Shown: piece after piece, positions 1-13,800 of the stretch
Layout of the letters: the number at the start of each line of letters is the position of its first letter
Position numbering within the stretch: position 1 is the stretch's first letter
Origin: Ophiodon elongatus
Lineage: Eukaryota; Chordata; Actinopteri; Perciformes; Hexagrammidae
Assembly (NCBI GenBank): GCA_016806645.1
Contig: JACSYO010000694.1
Location: forward strand, 409,001 to 473,000
DNA length: 64,000 nt
Direction: 5' to 3'
Position numbers and translations under genes: made by a program
The notes under the pieces: generated by a model
Seen by the model: only the letters and a program-made list of their open reading frames with translations
The model's database searches: none
What the model was told of the DNA's origin: nothing

Positions 1-54
1 AAGACTGTTTTACCTACATCTTGTCCTGTCGTGCAATTGAGTCCTGCTGTTTCC

Positions 55-264
55 CCCTGTGGTTCACCAGTAACTCCTGCCTATTACAACTCTTAATTAA
101 TTCAAATGCACACACATTCAAACATCGATCGCACAGCTTTTGCAAGCAATTTTGGGGTTTACTATCTTGCCCAAGGACACTTTGACATGCGGACTGGAGG
201 AGCCAGTCAAAACGCCTTTCTTCCGGTTGAAGGCGAACTGCTCTATTTCTGAGCCACAGCTGCC
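55..264 (-). mobile_element. tRNA-derived SINE fragment
   Basis: Read on the minus strand, the element starts G-C-A-G-C-T-G-T-G-G-C-T-C-A-G with a tRNA-like A-box region (240-256) and a decayed B-box region (199-215). A stretch resembling 'tccttgggcaag' and a 'gaatgtgtgtg' tail segment follow. This order matches a SINE family I remember as common in teleosts. The B box is eroded, so it is probably inactive. Confidence 0.65.
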
Positions 265-1460
265 GAAGATGAGACAAAAGATTTTCAAACTTTTTATAGA
301 CCCTTAGCAGATCAGCTGCTGTGAAGTGTGTGAAACATATTGTACTGTTTAGGTTGAAGTAATCTTTTCTTGTTCATTTTTACTAGTCTTCAAATATTCA
401 TTAATTCCTCATTAATTAATGATAATTAATTTGAACTTGTTGGTCTTTTGGATCTTCACATGTGGACTCACTCAGCAGAACATGTAAGGTGACTCTTTGA
501 CTTTTTCATTCCCAGGGGCGTGTTACCTTTTATCCTGTTCGGTGACACATAATTCCAAGGGATCAATAACTTCTCAAGCAAGGACACAATATCTCATTAA
601 TAATGTAACATAGCAATTACAAACGTGTTGGTAATTAGTATAAATCCCCATAGAATATGGAAGTAGGACACATACCAATCCTTTGTCATTGACCAAGGCC
701 TGAAGTATGATTGCTATTCACAAGGGACAATTCCATCGCAACACATCTTCTTTAGTACAGAATGAAGCTTCCCTGTTGTTAAAACAGAATATACTAAACT
801 ATAATAGACTATAATAAAAGATGACTGTACTATATAATAGGAGGGAGTCTTACTTTGATGTTTTAAGTACTCAAAAAAATCAAAGAAAGAAACCCTGTAC
901 ATGCAAAAAATAGTAGCCGTCCCAAGATTGGACTGATGCAGGAATCTTATGTAATTATCTTTTCTGCTGAACAGGCCACAAGTTTCCGTGGACAAATGTC
1001 CAGCTTGGAAAGCAAGAAGTGTCTAATTTGGGTTTGGTAAATGTCAGCCTATGAGAAGTATTAGTAGGCTATGTGGATAGTATAAACCTGAAATAGATTT
1101 GTTGTTTTGTTTACTATTGTGAATAATATATTCTGAAAAGTTGACAAGCAGTATGGTTTTGATATATGACTTAATCTGTGTTATATAAACCACTAAGCCA
1201 CTAATAGAGGCTGAACAGTTTTCTAATCACTTGATTAAGAGAGCTGGGAGGAGATGGAAGTAAACACAAAGCTCGATGAAAACAACAACACCACCACCAC
1301 CACACACTTTTCTGATTTCATCTTGCCTGTTTCTGTCTTTTCATATCTCCCCTTCAAAGGTGTCTTAATGTCTTTTTTAGATTCTTGTGTTTTGAATGTC
1401 ATTTTCTCGGTTTCTCCCATTTTGTTAAAAAGAGCTACACTACCTTGTGTTTATAACAAA
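265..1460. other. AT-rich stretch, nothing recognised
   Basis: No gene, RNA or clear repeat family was recognised; short open frames on both strands have low-complexity or unremarkable translations. Confidence 0.6.
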
Positions 1461-1730
1461 GGTTACAATATTTTAACCCTCGTTCTACAAGCACAGGCAG
1501 AGCCTGTATAGTCCGTACAGAACCCATGGACTGTATGGGTAACACTCTCCTAAAATTCCAAGCATGTGTTCACACACTGAAAATTTATAAGCCTAGCCGC
1601 CTAATCAGGACGTGCCTACCCGGATATGTGCGAACCCCACAGTATATATGGCAGCACACATCACTTTCATATAATACTGTAACCTGCGAGGCTCCGATTC
1701 TACAGGACTCTATGGGTACAGTGGGTGGAG
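1461..1730 (-). mobile_element. MITE-like element, copy 1
   Basis: It begins with GGTTACAATATTTTAACC, one mismatch from a perfect palindrome, followed by 'cgttctacaagcacaggcag'. Its interior (around 1580-1655) aligns with the reverse complement of the element at 49454-49741, including 'gtgcctac' and 'cagtatatatggcagcacac'. It is therefore the same family in the opposite orientation. The right end is more diverged. It carries no coding capacity, as expected for a non-autonomous DNA transposon. Confidence 0.65.
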
Positions 1731-1921
1731 CCTGAAAAATGCACGCCTTGCCCCGACATGTCATCGAACCCATCACACTAAACTGACTAAAGGTTAGTTG
1801 CTGCAGCTCACCTACTTCTTTATAACATAGGCCGCCACAGCGAGAAAGTAGGGGTTTTAGCCAACCCAGGTAGAATGTAACTGCAAAGGGATGACACAAA
1901 TTATCAATTCTCACTTTAAAT

Positions 1922-1964
1922 TACAGCCTTTTTGATTTATTTTTATTTAATCAAAAAGGCTGTA
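1922..1964. repeat. Perfect 16-bp hairpin
   Basis: Left arm 1922-1937 (tacagcctttttgatt) and right arm 1949-1964 are perfect reverse complements around an 11-base AT loop. It could be a relic of a small foldback element; no associated gene was seen. Confidence 0.8.
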
Positions 1965-2319
1965 TTCACAATCTCCAGACTCTACAGCAAAACACGTTTT
2001 TACTATTTCAGTCCAGTATTTCAGAGATTTATTTAACTGTAATGTTAATCAAGCAGTGAGTGAGGCCCGGTCCACTCTAGGTGAATAAATGAAGTGCTTT
2101 TCATGTGTCAAAAGCTTTCAGTCCACACTTAAGGAGGAACACTCAAATAATGTATTGTGGCTGCTGATAACCATGAAAAGCAAATATTCTGTCCAGCATC
2201 AAGTTCCTACTCACAAAAGGTATTGCACTAATGGTATTACAGCCAAACATAGCAATACAGTTTTGCATCTAATTGCAATTATTCATGTGGCAAAGTACAA
2301 ATGTTGCTTTGCCAAAAAA

Positions 2320-2600
2320 AAAACTACTTGTTTAGGGTTAGAAAAAAACATTGTGGTTTGTGTTGAAATAAAAACGAAGCAACATAACGTAACTGCTTTG
2401 GATAAAAAATAAAAAAAACTTCCTTAGTGGTCTTTGTTACACAGCATTACGAAACAGCGTTACAAAACAATGTTACCTAAAACGCAGACGTATATTTTTG
2501 ATTTAAAAAAGGACACAAACAGCGGTCTCCTGGAAGACAGTCCTGTGTTTATTTAACCCATCCACCGCCACATTGTGGACTTTCTTGCTTGTTGTACTCT
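2320..2600 (+). repeat. Degenerate teleost interspersed repeat
   Basis: Contains 'ttgtttagggttagaaaaaa', 'cattgtggtttgtgttgaaa', runs of 'aacgtaac', and a 'ctcctggaagacagtcctgt' block followed by a T-rich stretch. This order matches a fish repeat I remember. A related fragment lies at 18130-18275. It is diverged with no coding capacity. Confidence 0.5.
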
Positions 2601-3616
2601 ATACACTACTTAAACTGTCTCTGACAAAATGCAAACATATCGACATTCGATGCATCTGTGGTTTGCAAAATGTATAATGCCAAAAATAAAAAGTCCTGCC
2701 GACTTGGCTGGCATGTTACCTGATTTAAATGTGCAAATAGCACAGGAGCATCGAGAAGCTGTATACTTGGCAGCGCAGTTAGGGGTGCGATTCACCCTTC
2801 GGAAGTACTTTGAGAATTAAACGGTTTCTCTCTGTGTTATTCATGCTGGTTTAGCGGCCGCAAAAAAAGCCATTGCATGCAACTCAAAGGTTAAACAAAC
2901 TTCATGTTTAAGAAAGCAGTATAATGAAAGATATGACTAGAGAGGTTCACTGAAACAGACATGATGCTAATCTGACATCCACAACATTTCGAGGACATGC
3001 ACAACGGCAACTGACTTCATAGATGTATTTCCAGTTCTTTATACGAAACAGTACATTTTTACCCAACGTACTCAATGCAAGCTATTACACTGGCAATGTC
3101 CTTCATTCAAAATCTCATCTATCCATTCCTAATCTGAGCAGGCAAGTTACTGGAGAATTTCCACTTCACCTATGGGAGAAACAAGAGCACGTGGAGGATA
3201 CCAACAAAGGGGGAACATGCTATTTCCAAAATCTGATAAAGACCCAGACGGTCAACTGGTTTGAGCCAAAGAACTGAAACATCCTGCCCCCCGTTGTGTG
3301 CAGCATCTTGAGACGGCAGTCTGCATTGTCGTTAAGAAAAGCTGGGCCTTCAGTGGTATCCTGCTCGTGGCGGCTTCTTTGATGTACACCAGACTCAAAG
3401 GGCCTGTGATCTTTGACCATTAAAAGGACGAGAGTGTCAGGAAACGTATTTTAAAGTCACGTTGGATAAATTCTTTGGGATCATGTTAAGGGGTGAGTGC
3501 AAGTAATATCGACATAAACATGTCCATCTTGGTATTCAGACTTCAGAGCGCTACCCGAGGACATAAAAGTACACTGTGGAAACACTTTTTGTTTGCATTC
3601 AAATCCCTTACTAAAT

Positions 3617-3617
<1 letters not shown>

Positions 3618-3649
<32 letters not shown>
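3618..3649. repeat. (GT)n microsatellite
   Basis: About 16 uninterrupted GT units. Confidence 0.95.
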
Positions 3650-3650
<1 letters not shown>

Positions 3651-4604
3651 AAAGCCTAACAAATATGTTGAATGCTATTCCTACATCTCGAAACATTTGC
3701 AAAGCCTTGAAGGTTTTGAATCTTTAAATCCCATATGTTACATTCTGCGTTCCTACACTATCAGTGTCATAGATTTTTTTTGTATGACATGGCAATCCCT
3801 AATATTTTTATTTCATGGTCATGAGATGATGATTAATGAAAATCTTTAATTCCTGTTCTGCAATATAAAAAATAAAATTAAAAAAAAAGTTAGGGTTAGG
3901 GCAATTAAACTGAGCATCACTTCAACCAGCAACACACCAACTGTCATGTATCTTCTGTCTGAATTTTGTTGTGATTCCTGGCTTCATCAAGTGAGCTATT
4001 TTGTGCATTATGCAGCAGGAATTCTGACCTGCTCATTGTGGCTGCAGTTGTGTCTTGTAATGACACGTTGTGGCAGTTTAAATGGAAGGCTTAAATTGCA
4101 GGTTTGCAGCAGTTAATGAAACGACTGACCACTGAACACTTAATAGCAGGATTAAAACACTGTGGAATCAACAAACCAATAATGGACAGGTACAAATTGC
4201 TCTTACGTTTTAAATGCCATTGGAAACAACAGCTTAGTGGTCAGACATACATTCCTATTGTCAACAGTGTTTAAAAAAAGACTTAATTCAGGTAGTATTT
4301 TTGACATATGTATATTACAGATAATAATTCCACTCTGGCCTCTTTCAGTTTGCATATAATTATATCAAGCATCATATAATTACATCAAGCATCAAACTGT
4401 TTCCTTAGATTTTTTTGTTTGTGCAATATGCTAATCTATTGTTGATTGTGCAGAACAGAAGAAGCACAGAAGTATACAAACTCATCAATTTGCTTTGTCT
4501 GAGACACATTATTTTGTTTCTGGGAGTGGAGGTGAGATATTGCATCTCTCGTGGGACATAAACATTGATAGATCCACCCCAGGGACAGATGGACAGAAAC
4601 GTGT

Positions 4605-4605
4605 G

Positions 4606-4655
<50 letters not shown>
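4605..4655. repeat. (CA)n microsatellite with CG interruptions
   Basis: A CA array of about 17 pure units preceded by a mixed CA/CG segment 'cacacgcgcgcacac'. Confidence 0.95.
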
Positions 4656-4656
<1 letters not shown>

Positions 4657-5764
4657 CTGTTTTACCTTGTTAGTACTCTCTGCTTACGCACAGAAGGATT
4701 TTAACTTCTGCAAGCAGAGAGCTAGGCACCATCTAGTCTAAAAAAAAAACTAAATAGGCATAAAGGACATTGGATATATTCCCTTCTGAGAATAGGAAAA
4801 ACGCTGATGATATAAAGAGATCTAAGTAAATAGCTCATTAACTCATATCCTTCAACTGTTCTGTTTACTGTTCCTGGAATCCACCACAGCACCAAAGGCT
4901 GTGGTAAACACAAATAAACAAGTGGGCAGTTGGCAGCAGTACAATCTGATTTAGAAGAAAGCAGAGGATAACTTTCCCCGCTGCAGGGCAAAGCTCTCTG
5001 TAAACTTTTCTAGATATCACAAAGTCAGCTTTAATAAGTGTCCCTGAAACTTGAGCAAAGCTGTTAGCTATTTTAATCTGCTGATGGTCACATTTCTTTA
5101 ATGACAGGCTTTGGGTAACAGCTGCATGTAATACAGCTTTTGCAGTAAAAGCACAATGATTGAATGATTGCTGTTATGATTTCAGATATATTCCTACTTC
5201 TAGTGTGCAGAAGTTCCCTTGCTTCACATGAGTTGATGTTTCCAGTGCTGGACATTGTTGAGAGATAAAATGAATATAAAATTGCAAAAATTAAAGGCTC
5301 AGTTTCCTTATGTTTCCAGTGACAAAAAATACTTTTATTTTGTAATAAACAAGATTGCTGTTGGCATATACGTGCAAATTTCAAATGCAAATATGCCAGT
5401 TATCACAAACTATAAGAACGTATACAATCACTTCAGGTGTAAATAAATTCATGGCATTACCTGACAAAATGTGAGACATATCCACCTATTGTTGTGATGA
5501 CAGTGATGGTGTGATGGTAAAAACAGGCTAAATCCTATGATTAGAAATCTATTATTTTGCAATCATCCTGATTGACAAAAAACCTCCACGGAGACACATA
5601 AATTACACAAACAAGGAGGCAGGGAGAATAGCTTCGATCTACTTTTTAGTCCCTTTCAAATAAAAAATCTCATTCTGTTGATCACCTTGTAAAGTCTGTT
5701 ACCATAGGCGAAGGAGGCAGGAAGACTGGTCATCAAATCAACACAATTGCACCTGAAATAGCAG

Positions 5765-6130
5765 TTAAAGGGTGTAATATGCAACAATTTCCTGAAAACA
5801 CAATGTATTGACTGATAAAAAAGAAAATCACTTATGACCCACTAGAAGTGTGTGTGGGTGAGACCCTGCCCACTGCCTGTATTTTCTCTTTTCTTGTTAT
5901 TTAGCTGTGTTCTGGCCTCTTCTGGTCCTCTGTAAAGGGCATTTAGACCTATGGGGGTGTTACTCTCAGCCAATAAGCGGGGTGTGCAGCCCGTTCTCAA
6001 GCCCAGGGCAAATAACCAAAGCTCTGTCATGCTCACAGACCTCACGGGCCTGATGCAGGCACAGAGTGAGCAGACTGCTCACAGCAGGATGAAGCGTGCC
6101 TTTGGCTGCATTCATTCAAAATCCGGGACC
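5765..6130 (+). repeat. Probable teleost interspersed repeat
   Basis: Opens with 'ttaaagggtgtaatatgcaa' and continues through 'gagaccctgccc' and a GC-rich part with 'cagccaataagcgg' and 'caaagctctgtcatgctcac'. It resembles a fish repeat I remember, and is GC-richer than its surroundings. Boundaries are approximate. Confidence 0.4.
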
Positions 6131-9100
6131 TTCGATCAGGTCAGTGAGGAGATGTGGATATATTTATTTCTGCTCTAGAATGTAACCGCTGTGAAAAATT
6201 CAGAAAGTAATGTTTTATTCTTCTGATTTAAGGCTTTGTTCTCATGTCTATCCCTCTCTTCATTCACTCTGCACCTGTGAGTAACACCAAAAAAACTCCT
6301 CCAGTTGGGAAAGTGTCACACCCCACCTGAAGGGTACAGCGTGACATTTGTAGAACCACTCAATACTTCAAGGTGCTCAAACTGTGTCACACTCTGAAAC
6401 ACTATTCAAGTTCCAAATGAATATGTCCAGAAGTGCATCATTATCATTTTGCAGAAAGAAACAACCTAATGTCATTGAGCTCTCCAGATATTGGAGATCC
6501 TTTTTGGAATCCAAACTCACTTTGACTTTGACTCAATGCCAAGAATGTGAACTGTACTCATTACGGATATAAAGGGCCCATATGGCTTGCAGAAGCAGCA
6601 ATGATACCTCCCGACCGATACCTCGAGGAACGCAGTCATAGTCCCAGAACTGACTGATCAACTTTACGATGCCTGAATTACAGTGCCTCAGAGAGGACAG
6701 CAGGTTGTACAAACAAAAGACAAAATATGTCCTCCTAATTCTGTACTTCAACTCACTTGGTGGAAAACTAATTCACACATAAACATCTCTGCATATATCA
6801 ACTACATGTGCAAGTTTGTTGCCTGTTAAACCACCCACCAATCAGCCCCAAGCAGCTGGATTCCTTTAATTAATCACCTCAGAGTCTAAGCTGAAAGACT
6901 TACAACACCTCCCAGTGATACATTCAATTTTGCCTGGAGCAAACTGTAAGCAAATGTAATTGATTTCTTGCAGTAAAGACATAACTCTCGCTTATGTTCT
7001 GTCTAAAACTTACTTCATCTTCAGTGTTCACATGGGGCCTTTTAAGTAGACACAGAGAAGCAAAACATCACAGTAGTAGCCTACCTTTCCTAGTGCTTAT
7101 GCCTTGACGAAGCAGTAATAGAACTTCTCGCAAAATGAATGAAATGAATTATTATGTCTTCAGACTGCAGTGCACATCAAGGAATGTGAACCTGGAGATT
7201 TCACTTCCATCACGTTAACTGTCAAGACTATATCCATAAAAAGTGGCATGTATTGGACTTGTGTCAAAGTATCACAGAGAACTGTCAGCTACTGCACCAG
7301 TTCAAGGTTTGAAAGAGAAGTTGAGATAAATAAGATTGTTCACCAGAGACTAGAGCCTCTAAATGAAAATGCCTTTTCTTATTATTTTTATTGTTAAAAA
7401 TAGGTTATTTTAGTTTGTTTATAAAGTGAAAATAGATTTTTCAACTAGATATTACCATTTAAGTTAATACTAGTCTGTACTTTCCTAGAATGGAGGATTT
7501 AATATTACCAGTTGAACCCATTTATTCATGTTCATGTTATTCTATGTTTCTTTTGGAGTTATTCAAGGATAATCTATTGTCATTATGCAACACAGGGTTT
7601 CACAATAATATGCAGTTGTAGCCCATTTGCTACACAAGGAAAACATGACAAAGTAAAACAAAAGGAAAAACAGTTGTGCATTCCTGTGATTACTTTATTG
7701 TTTGAAAGTGAACAGGTAAGTCACTTTTCTAGCTTAATGACTCTTATAGTTTAACTTTTCCCAGATAAAAAGCAATCCAAGACTCAACATTCATTTCTAA
7801 CAACAATCCAATAGATTAGTCATTTAACTTGAATTAATGTCAATGAAATGTCCCACTCAAGTTGGATATTCCTTTAGTTTCAGTTCCAGTTCAGTCTCAG
7901 TTTAATTAGCTCAACCCTCAGAGTGAGGGGAAAAGTCAAAAGTCAGACTGTACAATTAACCAAGGAGATATACTGTTTCACTCTGTTCTACTAACCATTA
8001 TTAAAAAAAATAGTTACTTACTGTAAAATGATGGTGGAGTAGGCTCTTCTCCAGTTACTGAATAAAGTCAAGCTCACAATATGTAAAAAAAATTAATATT
8101 GTTACACCCATCACCCTTGTTAGTAGAAAAAAAACAGCCATAGACCTTCTGAAATCAAGTTTATCTCTTTTACCGAACTAAGACCAGCTTAATCACATTG
8201 AGACCCTTTTCTAACCTCATTTAAGACTTTCATGAAACCAACAGAATGAGTCATGAATGAATTATTTATTTCTGTTTATCTGTTTATTGTTATTTAAATC
8301 TCTGATTAATTTGAGGAGTACTGGGGACACTTGACCAACATTTCAACAGTGGTCTTGCTTTTCAAGAAAACCATCAAAAATGTCAGAGGAGAAACTCGCC
8401 TCTTCTCCACTTTATATTCTAATGAAGGGTGCTCCCATAGGGAGGTGAAGCCAGAGTTCAATAGAAACCACGAACTGACATTGCCAGTAATTATCAAACT
8501 CCTGTTATTTCTGGAAACTTTTGTATGTTTTCTTTTTTTGTGTATTTTAAAGTCTGCATTTTGAGCTGCATTTATGAATCTTGTTCATTCGGGGCCTCAT
8601 TAGTCGCTCGTAATAGTGAGACACAATAACCAAACAGTAAGTTTCTAAATAAAACTCCTACCACAACAACTACTTTTTCAGACAGTGATAGTCTGAGGTT
8701 TGGTCCACTTTTGAGCCTGTTTAAATTATCGTATCTAATATCTGACACAATCAACACATTACTCATTAACATTTAAGTAATCTATCAAAGCATAGGCCAA
8801 GAGTATGATATAACTTATTTAAAAATAACCTACATGGGAGAGTTGTGTCATGTAATGCACAGAACAAGACAGTATCCCTCAGTGAAGCAACAATTACAAT
8901 ATTTTTTGATTGACAATGTCCGTCTGTCGATCTGTTGGTCGAAATTTTAGAATTTAGAAAACAAGAGTGGTGTATGTACACAGTATGACTCACATACAAC
9001 TAAGGATAATTATGTTCCCTTAGTATTGTCCTTTGTTGACAGTAAATTGTTGCAACACCATCATAATGTACACCACTCTTGTTTTCCTTTCCAGGGAGTT

Positions 9101-10397
9101 TGTGTCTTTAGAGTCTACCAGCAGACATCTTAAGGTGGTAAAATGGATCACTCCTTGTTGGCAACACAAACCATTTCTACCGGCCAGCATTTCGGGAATC
9201 TATTTGCATAAATCAAATATTATATTAACTGTTTTCCTTGGTGTATAATCACCTAAAAGAATGGTTAGTTGTGGTTTGTTTGCAGTTTGTTTCCGCAGTT
9301 GCCCAGAATGGACAGATCAAACAATGGCTCTAGCGAGAGCTTTTGATATGTTCGCGTAACATTAAAGCCGCCCTAGTTCTCCGACACGCTTGTGAAACTG
9401 CGGTAACGTGAGCTACAGAATCCAAAACCAAAACTTTCAACAGCATTTTTATACCTTTTTCTGTGAGAATATACCATTGAAAGAAATAATAACATGATAA
9501 ACAATTTAATTACATAGAAAGGAGAATTCACAGATTGACATCACTGAAAACTAAAAATGCCTCTCATTTTACTTTACCCTGTTGTATTGCCTTGTGGACA
9601 TTGCACCTCCATGGCAACAACATTGGTAAATCAAAAGTCTAGCAGTTACCGAGAGTAGGGGAAATAACCTGAAACAAGAAAAGACAATATTACAACCTTT
9701 GCAGACACAGTGTCCTGATACAAGGTTACTAAAAGGAGAAATTTCAATTGGAGAGCTATGATGCCGAGGAACAATAAAAAGAGAAACAGAAAACAGCAAT
9801 ATAGGGTGCTCATGGGGTGTAATAGATTCCAATACCTGCACTAAATTGGGGAACATGTCATTGTTTAAATGTGTTGAATAATTGAGGTGTGTTGAGGGGA
9901 GTTGTGTGATGAGGTGGGTGGGATTTGCTGGGGGGTCGTGGTCAAGGGTGGCTGGTATGGATCTCCAGAGACAACCTTGATGCAAAACAGACCTGTTACT
10001 TTGTGACAGTGTTTAAGCAATTATTTAAAGCCGCATTTGAAAACAGATTCAAGTTTATTAGCATCTAAGTGGATTGAACAGGATCATTTCTTGAGGCCTA
10101 TGTTGTATCTATTTGACTGATGTATATTTTCATTACCGGCCTCAGATTACTGTTCTGTGTGATATCTACACAATGACAAGCACCCTCAATATACAAAATT
10201 ATATTACATCTTTGAATGTGTTTTACTTGATGAGGTATTTTTTTTGGCTGTGTGTGAAATCAGCTCCTTGTTCACTTCTCCCTATATAACACTCATTAGC
10301 TTACTTTATAGCGGAAAGTAAATGGAGATATCCTATACTTTTGCGTAATCAATGACATGATCACACACACATTTGCATTGTGACATGGTCTAGATGT

Positions 10398-10403
<6 letters not shown>
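6131..10403. other. AT-rich stretch, nothing recognised
   Basis: Scattered short open frames have no recognisable domains. A longer minus-strand frame at 9569-9985 (138 codons) has a Pro/His/Ser/Leu-rich translation without family signature. No repeat family was identified with confidence. Confidence 0.55.

Positions 10404-10457
<54 letters not shown>
10404..10457. repeat. (AT)n microsatellite
   Basis: About 27 uninterrupted AT units; strongly self-complementary. Confidence 0.95.
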
Positions 10458-10460
<3 letters not shown>

Positions 10461-12996
10461 GTGTCAAAAAAGAACCAAGTTTGAGATGTGTTTTTTTTTT
10501 TCATAATGTGGCCATTAATGCAAGTCAAAGTAAACTTTCACAAATAATAACCAATGAAATAAGAGTTTAATGGGGAAATAATTTGGATAGAACCTCTGTT
10601 AATTGATTACAATACTAATTCTAAAGTAATGGGGTGTCCACAATCAGTAATGAACCATATTAAAGCCTACGATTTACACCCAAAGTCCAATACAAAGTTA
10701 TACAGGCATACAACATGCTAACATGAGTTTTCAGAATTGTTTTATTTAGTATCAGCCTTACATACTATATTATATCATATCAGTTTGACTATGCTAATGA
10801 CTTATGTAAATGAAAACCAGTTTTAGATGGGACCTGGAACAGTCTAGGATCAAAACTTCTCAACCCTTTTTAGCATACAAATATCTCTCAGTGATTTGGT
10901 AATTAAAATTTTAATTAATTTAATATGATTGTAGGGGTCTTGTATAGAATGCATTGAGCTTATTATGCAGTAATTATATGCAATTTGAAGTCTATTTCAC
11001 AGTTGAGCAGGCTGCTGAACTTTGTCTCTCTGCTTGTGTTAGCTGTTTACCAGCACAGTGAGGTGCAATGGACTCTGGGTAAAATCTGAGTGGGACTGGG
11101 GTGAATGTTAACCAGCTCCAATTCTGATTGAGCTGGAGAGATTAAAATGGCTTAAAGTCTAAATATACTGTGTTTTGTTTATCAAACATCAGCTGCCATT
11201 TGCAATGATTACCTGGGCAGCTGGTTAATTGTATATTTTATACAACAAAAAATAAATGAGGAGGAGGGAAAACAAGATATTTTTCAGGTGAACGTGACAG
11301 ATAAAGTGTCAGTAATTAAACATAATTTGAAATGACATCTGTAAATTCCTTCTATAGGATTGTGTATACGGCTGTTTTTCTGTGCCAGTGTTTTGAGTGT
11401 GTGTGTGTGTGTATACTGCACAGATGAATGTACGTGTGTGACAAATTGATGAAAGGCGGTGCTGTCATTTTAGATTAAGTGGAGTGGCAAGCATCAATGC
11501 TTCATATTACAGGAGATCCCATTTGATCAAAACTCCCACATACCTGCCAATTTTACACATCAGTGCCTCTGCCTTTCAAACACTGCTCAGAAATGTGTTT
11601 TTACAGCATTTTGTGGTTTTACAGCCTATAATCAAATCTGTTTGTTTTTTTATGCCAAATATTTTATCTATGTAAACTGATAAGGTGGTTCTAGAAATGT
11701 GTACACATGTATTTAAAGTAAAATAATGTAATAATAACATAACAGCAGTCATGTTGAATAAGAAGGGTCAACAGGTTCCAATTGTCACTGTATCACTGCC
11801 TATTGTCAATGACTACATATATGTGGACATGGAGAGCAAAATGCCATATTAAAGTCTTCAACTATTCTTACTTAATAATTACCTATTGCTATTCTACCCT
11901 ACTACTGGCAGAAAATGAGGATGGTGATATAAGTGTTTCCACCTGTCTGTCCATACACTTCAGTCCAATGAAAGATATCTTTACACTAGTTGGCCATGGT
12001 CGCCATTGGGATTGCAGTAGTTATCGATGGTTTCCAGAGGAATTTCTTTATTGATTTGATTGATCAATTGCTGCCAGACCTTCTATTCATTCAGGTCAAA
12101 ATTCTCCCTTGACCAGCACTTGAGTACTTTTTTTGGAAAAAATGGACAAATGACAAATTACAATTTCCCTGGCATATAACGGTTGCTATTCACACGAGAT
12201 CATCATTCAAGTGAAATCCATTAGAACTGCAAAATACAAGATAACACGAAAAAGTTTAAAACAATTAAATGGCCATGTAGGGCTGTAAAACATATTTTCT
12301 CAGTGAAATTGACTGAGGTTCAATTAGTGTACAAACATCTTTAAGGTCAAAGTCAAAAATAAACAGGAACAAATCACCACTATTGGAAAAAACGGGATCA
12401 GTTTAAAGTGAAAATGGCAAGATGAACAAAGGTATTTTCTAAAAGGGTAACAGCCATTATAAATCATTTATCATTTAGAGGGAATAATATTGAGAGGCTA
12501 ATGTTAAATGAACAGGACAGAACAGGAACACTATCCAAATCTCCACAACCTTTTTTTCACAATCTAAATATCATCTTTAATTCTTGGACTGGTGAAATCT
12601 TAAATTGTTAAGTGTGTAACCTTTTGTATGTATTGCACTGTTAGTGTCAATATGTACACTAACAATATGCAGCTCTAGCATGAGTTCAGTCAGGAAGACT
12701 ATACTTTTGCATGCCTAAGCCCGTAGTTTTTTTCTCATACATCTGTCATTCACTTCTCACGCATGTTCACTCATAATGTCCTTGCTGTCATTGCTCGGGG
12801 CTGTCAATCATGTTATCAGCTGTTTTACTCTATCCAATAGCACAACGAAACAATTACATTGTTAGCCTATCATCTTGCTGCTGTCTCTTTTAAATATGAT
12901 TGTCTCTCTATCTTCAGTATGTTCATGTTGCTGTTATGCACCCCTCCACCTCCCCATCTCCGCCGATTCATCAACTCATCATTCTATCAACCTCAT
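10458..12996. other. AT-rich stretch, nothing recognised
   Basis: Contains a short GT run near 11398-11412. No gene or recognised repeat. Confidence 0.55.
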
Positions 12997-13032
12997 CACC
13001 CACCACCACCACCACCACCACCACCACCACCA
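12997..13032. repeat. (CAC)n trinucleotide repeat
   Basis: About 12 CAC/CCA units. It produces artificial poly-Pro, poly-His and poly-Thr open frames in the three plus frames, none of which has other coding signs. Confidence 0.95.
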
Positions 13033-13592
13033 GTGTCTGGACTCCACGGGGGGATTTATCAGGCTGTTGCTCAGGGCAGACACCCCTCGATTATAAATCT
13101 CCCTGGAAAGTCCAAGCACCAAAGACTCTATCAAGACTTATATCTGTTAATAATAAACAATTATCTTTTCTTCATCTGACTTGTGTCTTCTGATTGAAAT
13201 GTTGTTTACAAGTGATCCCAAAAGCCAACAAAAATTGAAAGGGATGAGAAACTGACTCTTTAACAATGTGACCAATGACCAATCCAATTATGTTTTTTAA
13301 TGTTCTTACATATGGTTTGGTATGTGGCAATGGCTAACCATTGTTGAAAGAGATTTAGGGATGAAGTAATATGATCCCCATAAAGGATCCATTTTTATTA
13401 ACTTCAATCTGAAAAACGGGAGGCTATGGGGAGTACTTGGATTGAGATTTTACTGGAAGGTAGAACAGAGTGTCAGAGATGCCTTACAGATGCAGTCGCG
13501 TGGAAATTATCCTCCCTCCATGATGGGGCCCAGGCCAATCTGTGATGGGACCGTGCTGGGAAATTGCCAGGTATTTGGTTGAAAGGACATCC

Positions 13593-13800
13593 TGTCACAG
13601 GGTGTGGCGGCGGACCCAAACGCAGACACAGACTAGAGAGTATGAATGCAAGGGTTTTATTTCCGGGAGGTCACAAAGGGAAAAATTGTCATGGAACAGC
13701 AGGGAATCTGAGGACAGGAGGGCGAGGGTGAAAACCAGGCAGGGCAGGCAGACTGGGGAACCGGGAGGATGATCCAAACTGCAGGTAGAGGAAGAATGAG
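13593..13800 (-). mobile_element. LTR-like fragment (3' end of an LTR)
   Basis: On the minus strand the sequence runs from a polyadenylation signal AATAAAAC (plus 13654-13661) through 'gtctgtgtctgcgtttgggt' to a terminal 'ctgtgaca'. A polyadenylation signal followed by a short conserved block and a CA terminus is the layout of the 3' end of a long terminal repeat, and similar ends occur in fish retrotransposons I remember. Two further copies of the module are at 15135-15235 and 27455-27600, in the same orientation. Confidence 0.5.

Larger units (their letters stand above)
2601..5760. other. AT-rich stretch with microsatellites
   Basis: Holds a GT array near 3618 and a CA array near 4605, plus a short 'gttagggttagggc' segment at about 3887-3905. 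A 63-codon frame at 2629-2820 has a mixed composition but no recognisable family. No gene can be supported. Confidence 0.55.

Noticed and set aside
55..264. Functional tRNA gene
   Set aside because: The tRNA-like boxes are eroded and followed by a SINE body; no cloverleaf can be drawn with confidence.
3887..3905. Interstitial telomere repeat ('gttagggttaggg')
   Set aside because: Only about two units; matches a dispersed fish repeat motif better than a telomere remnant.
9569..9985. 138-codon open frame, minus strand
   Set aside because: Pro/His/Ser-rich, no signature, no splice or promoter context.
12859..13193. Poly-Pro, poly-His and poly-Thr frames
   Set aside because: Three frames of one CAC repeat; no other coding sign.
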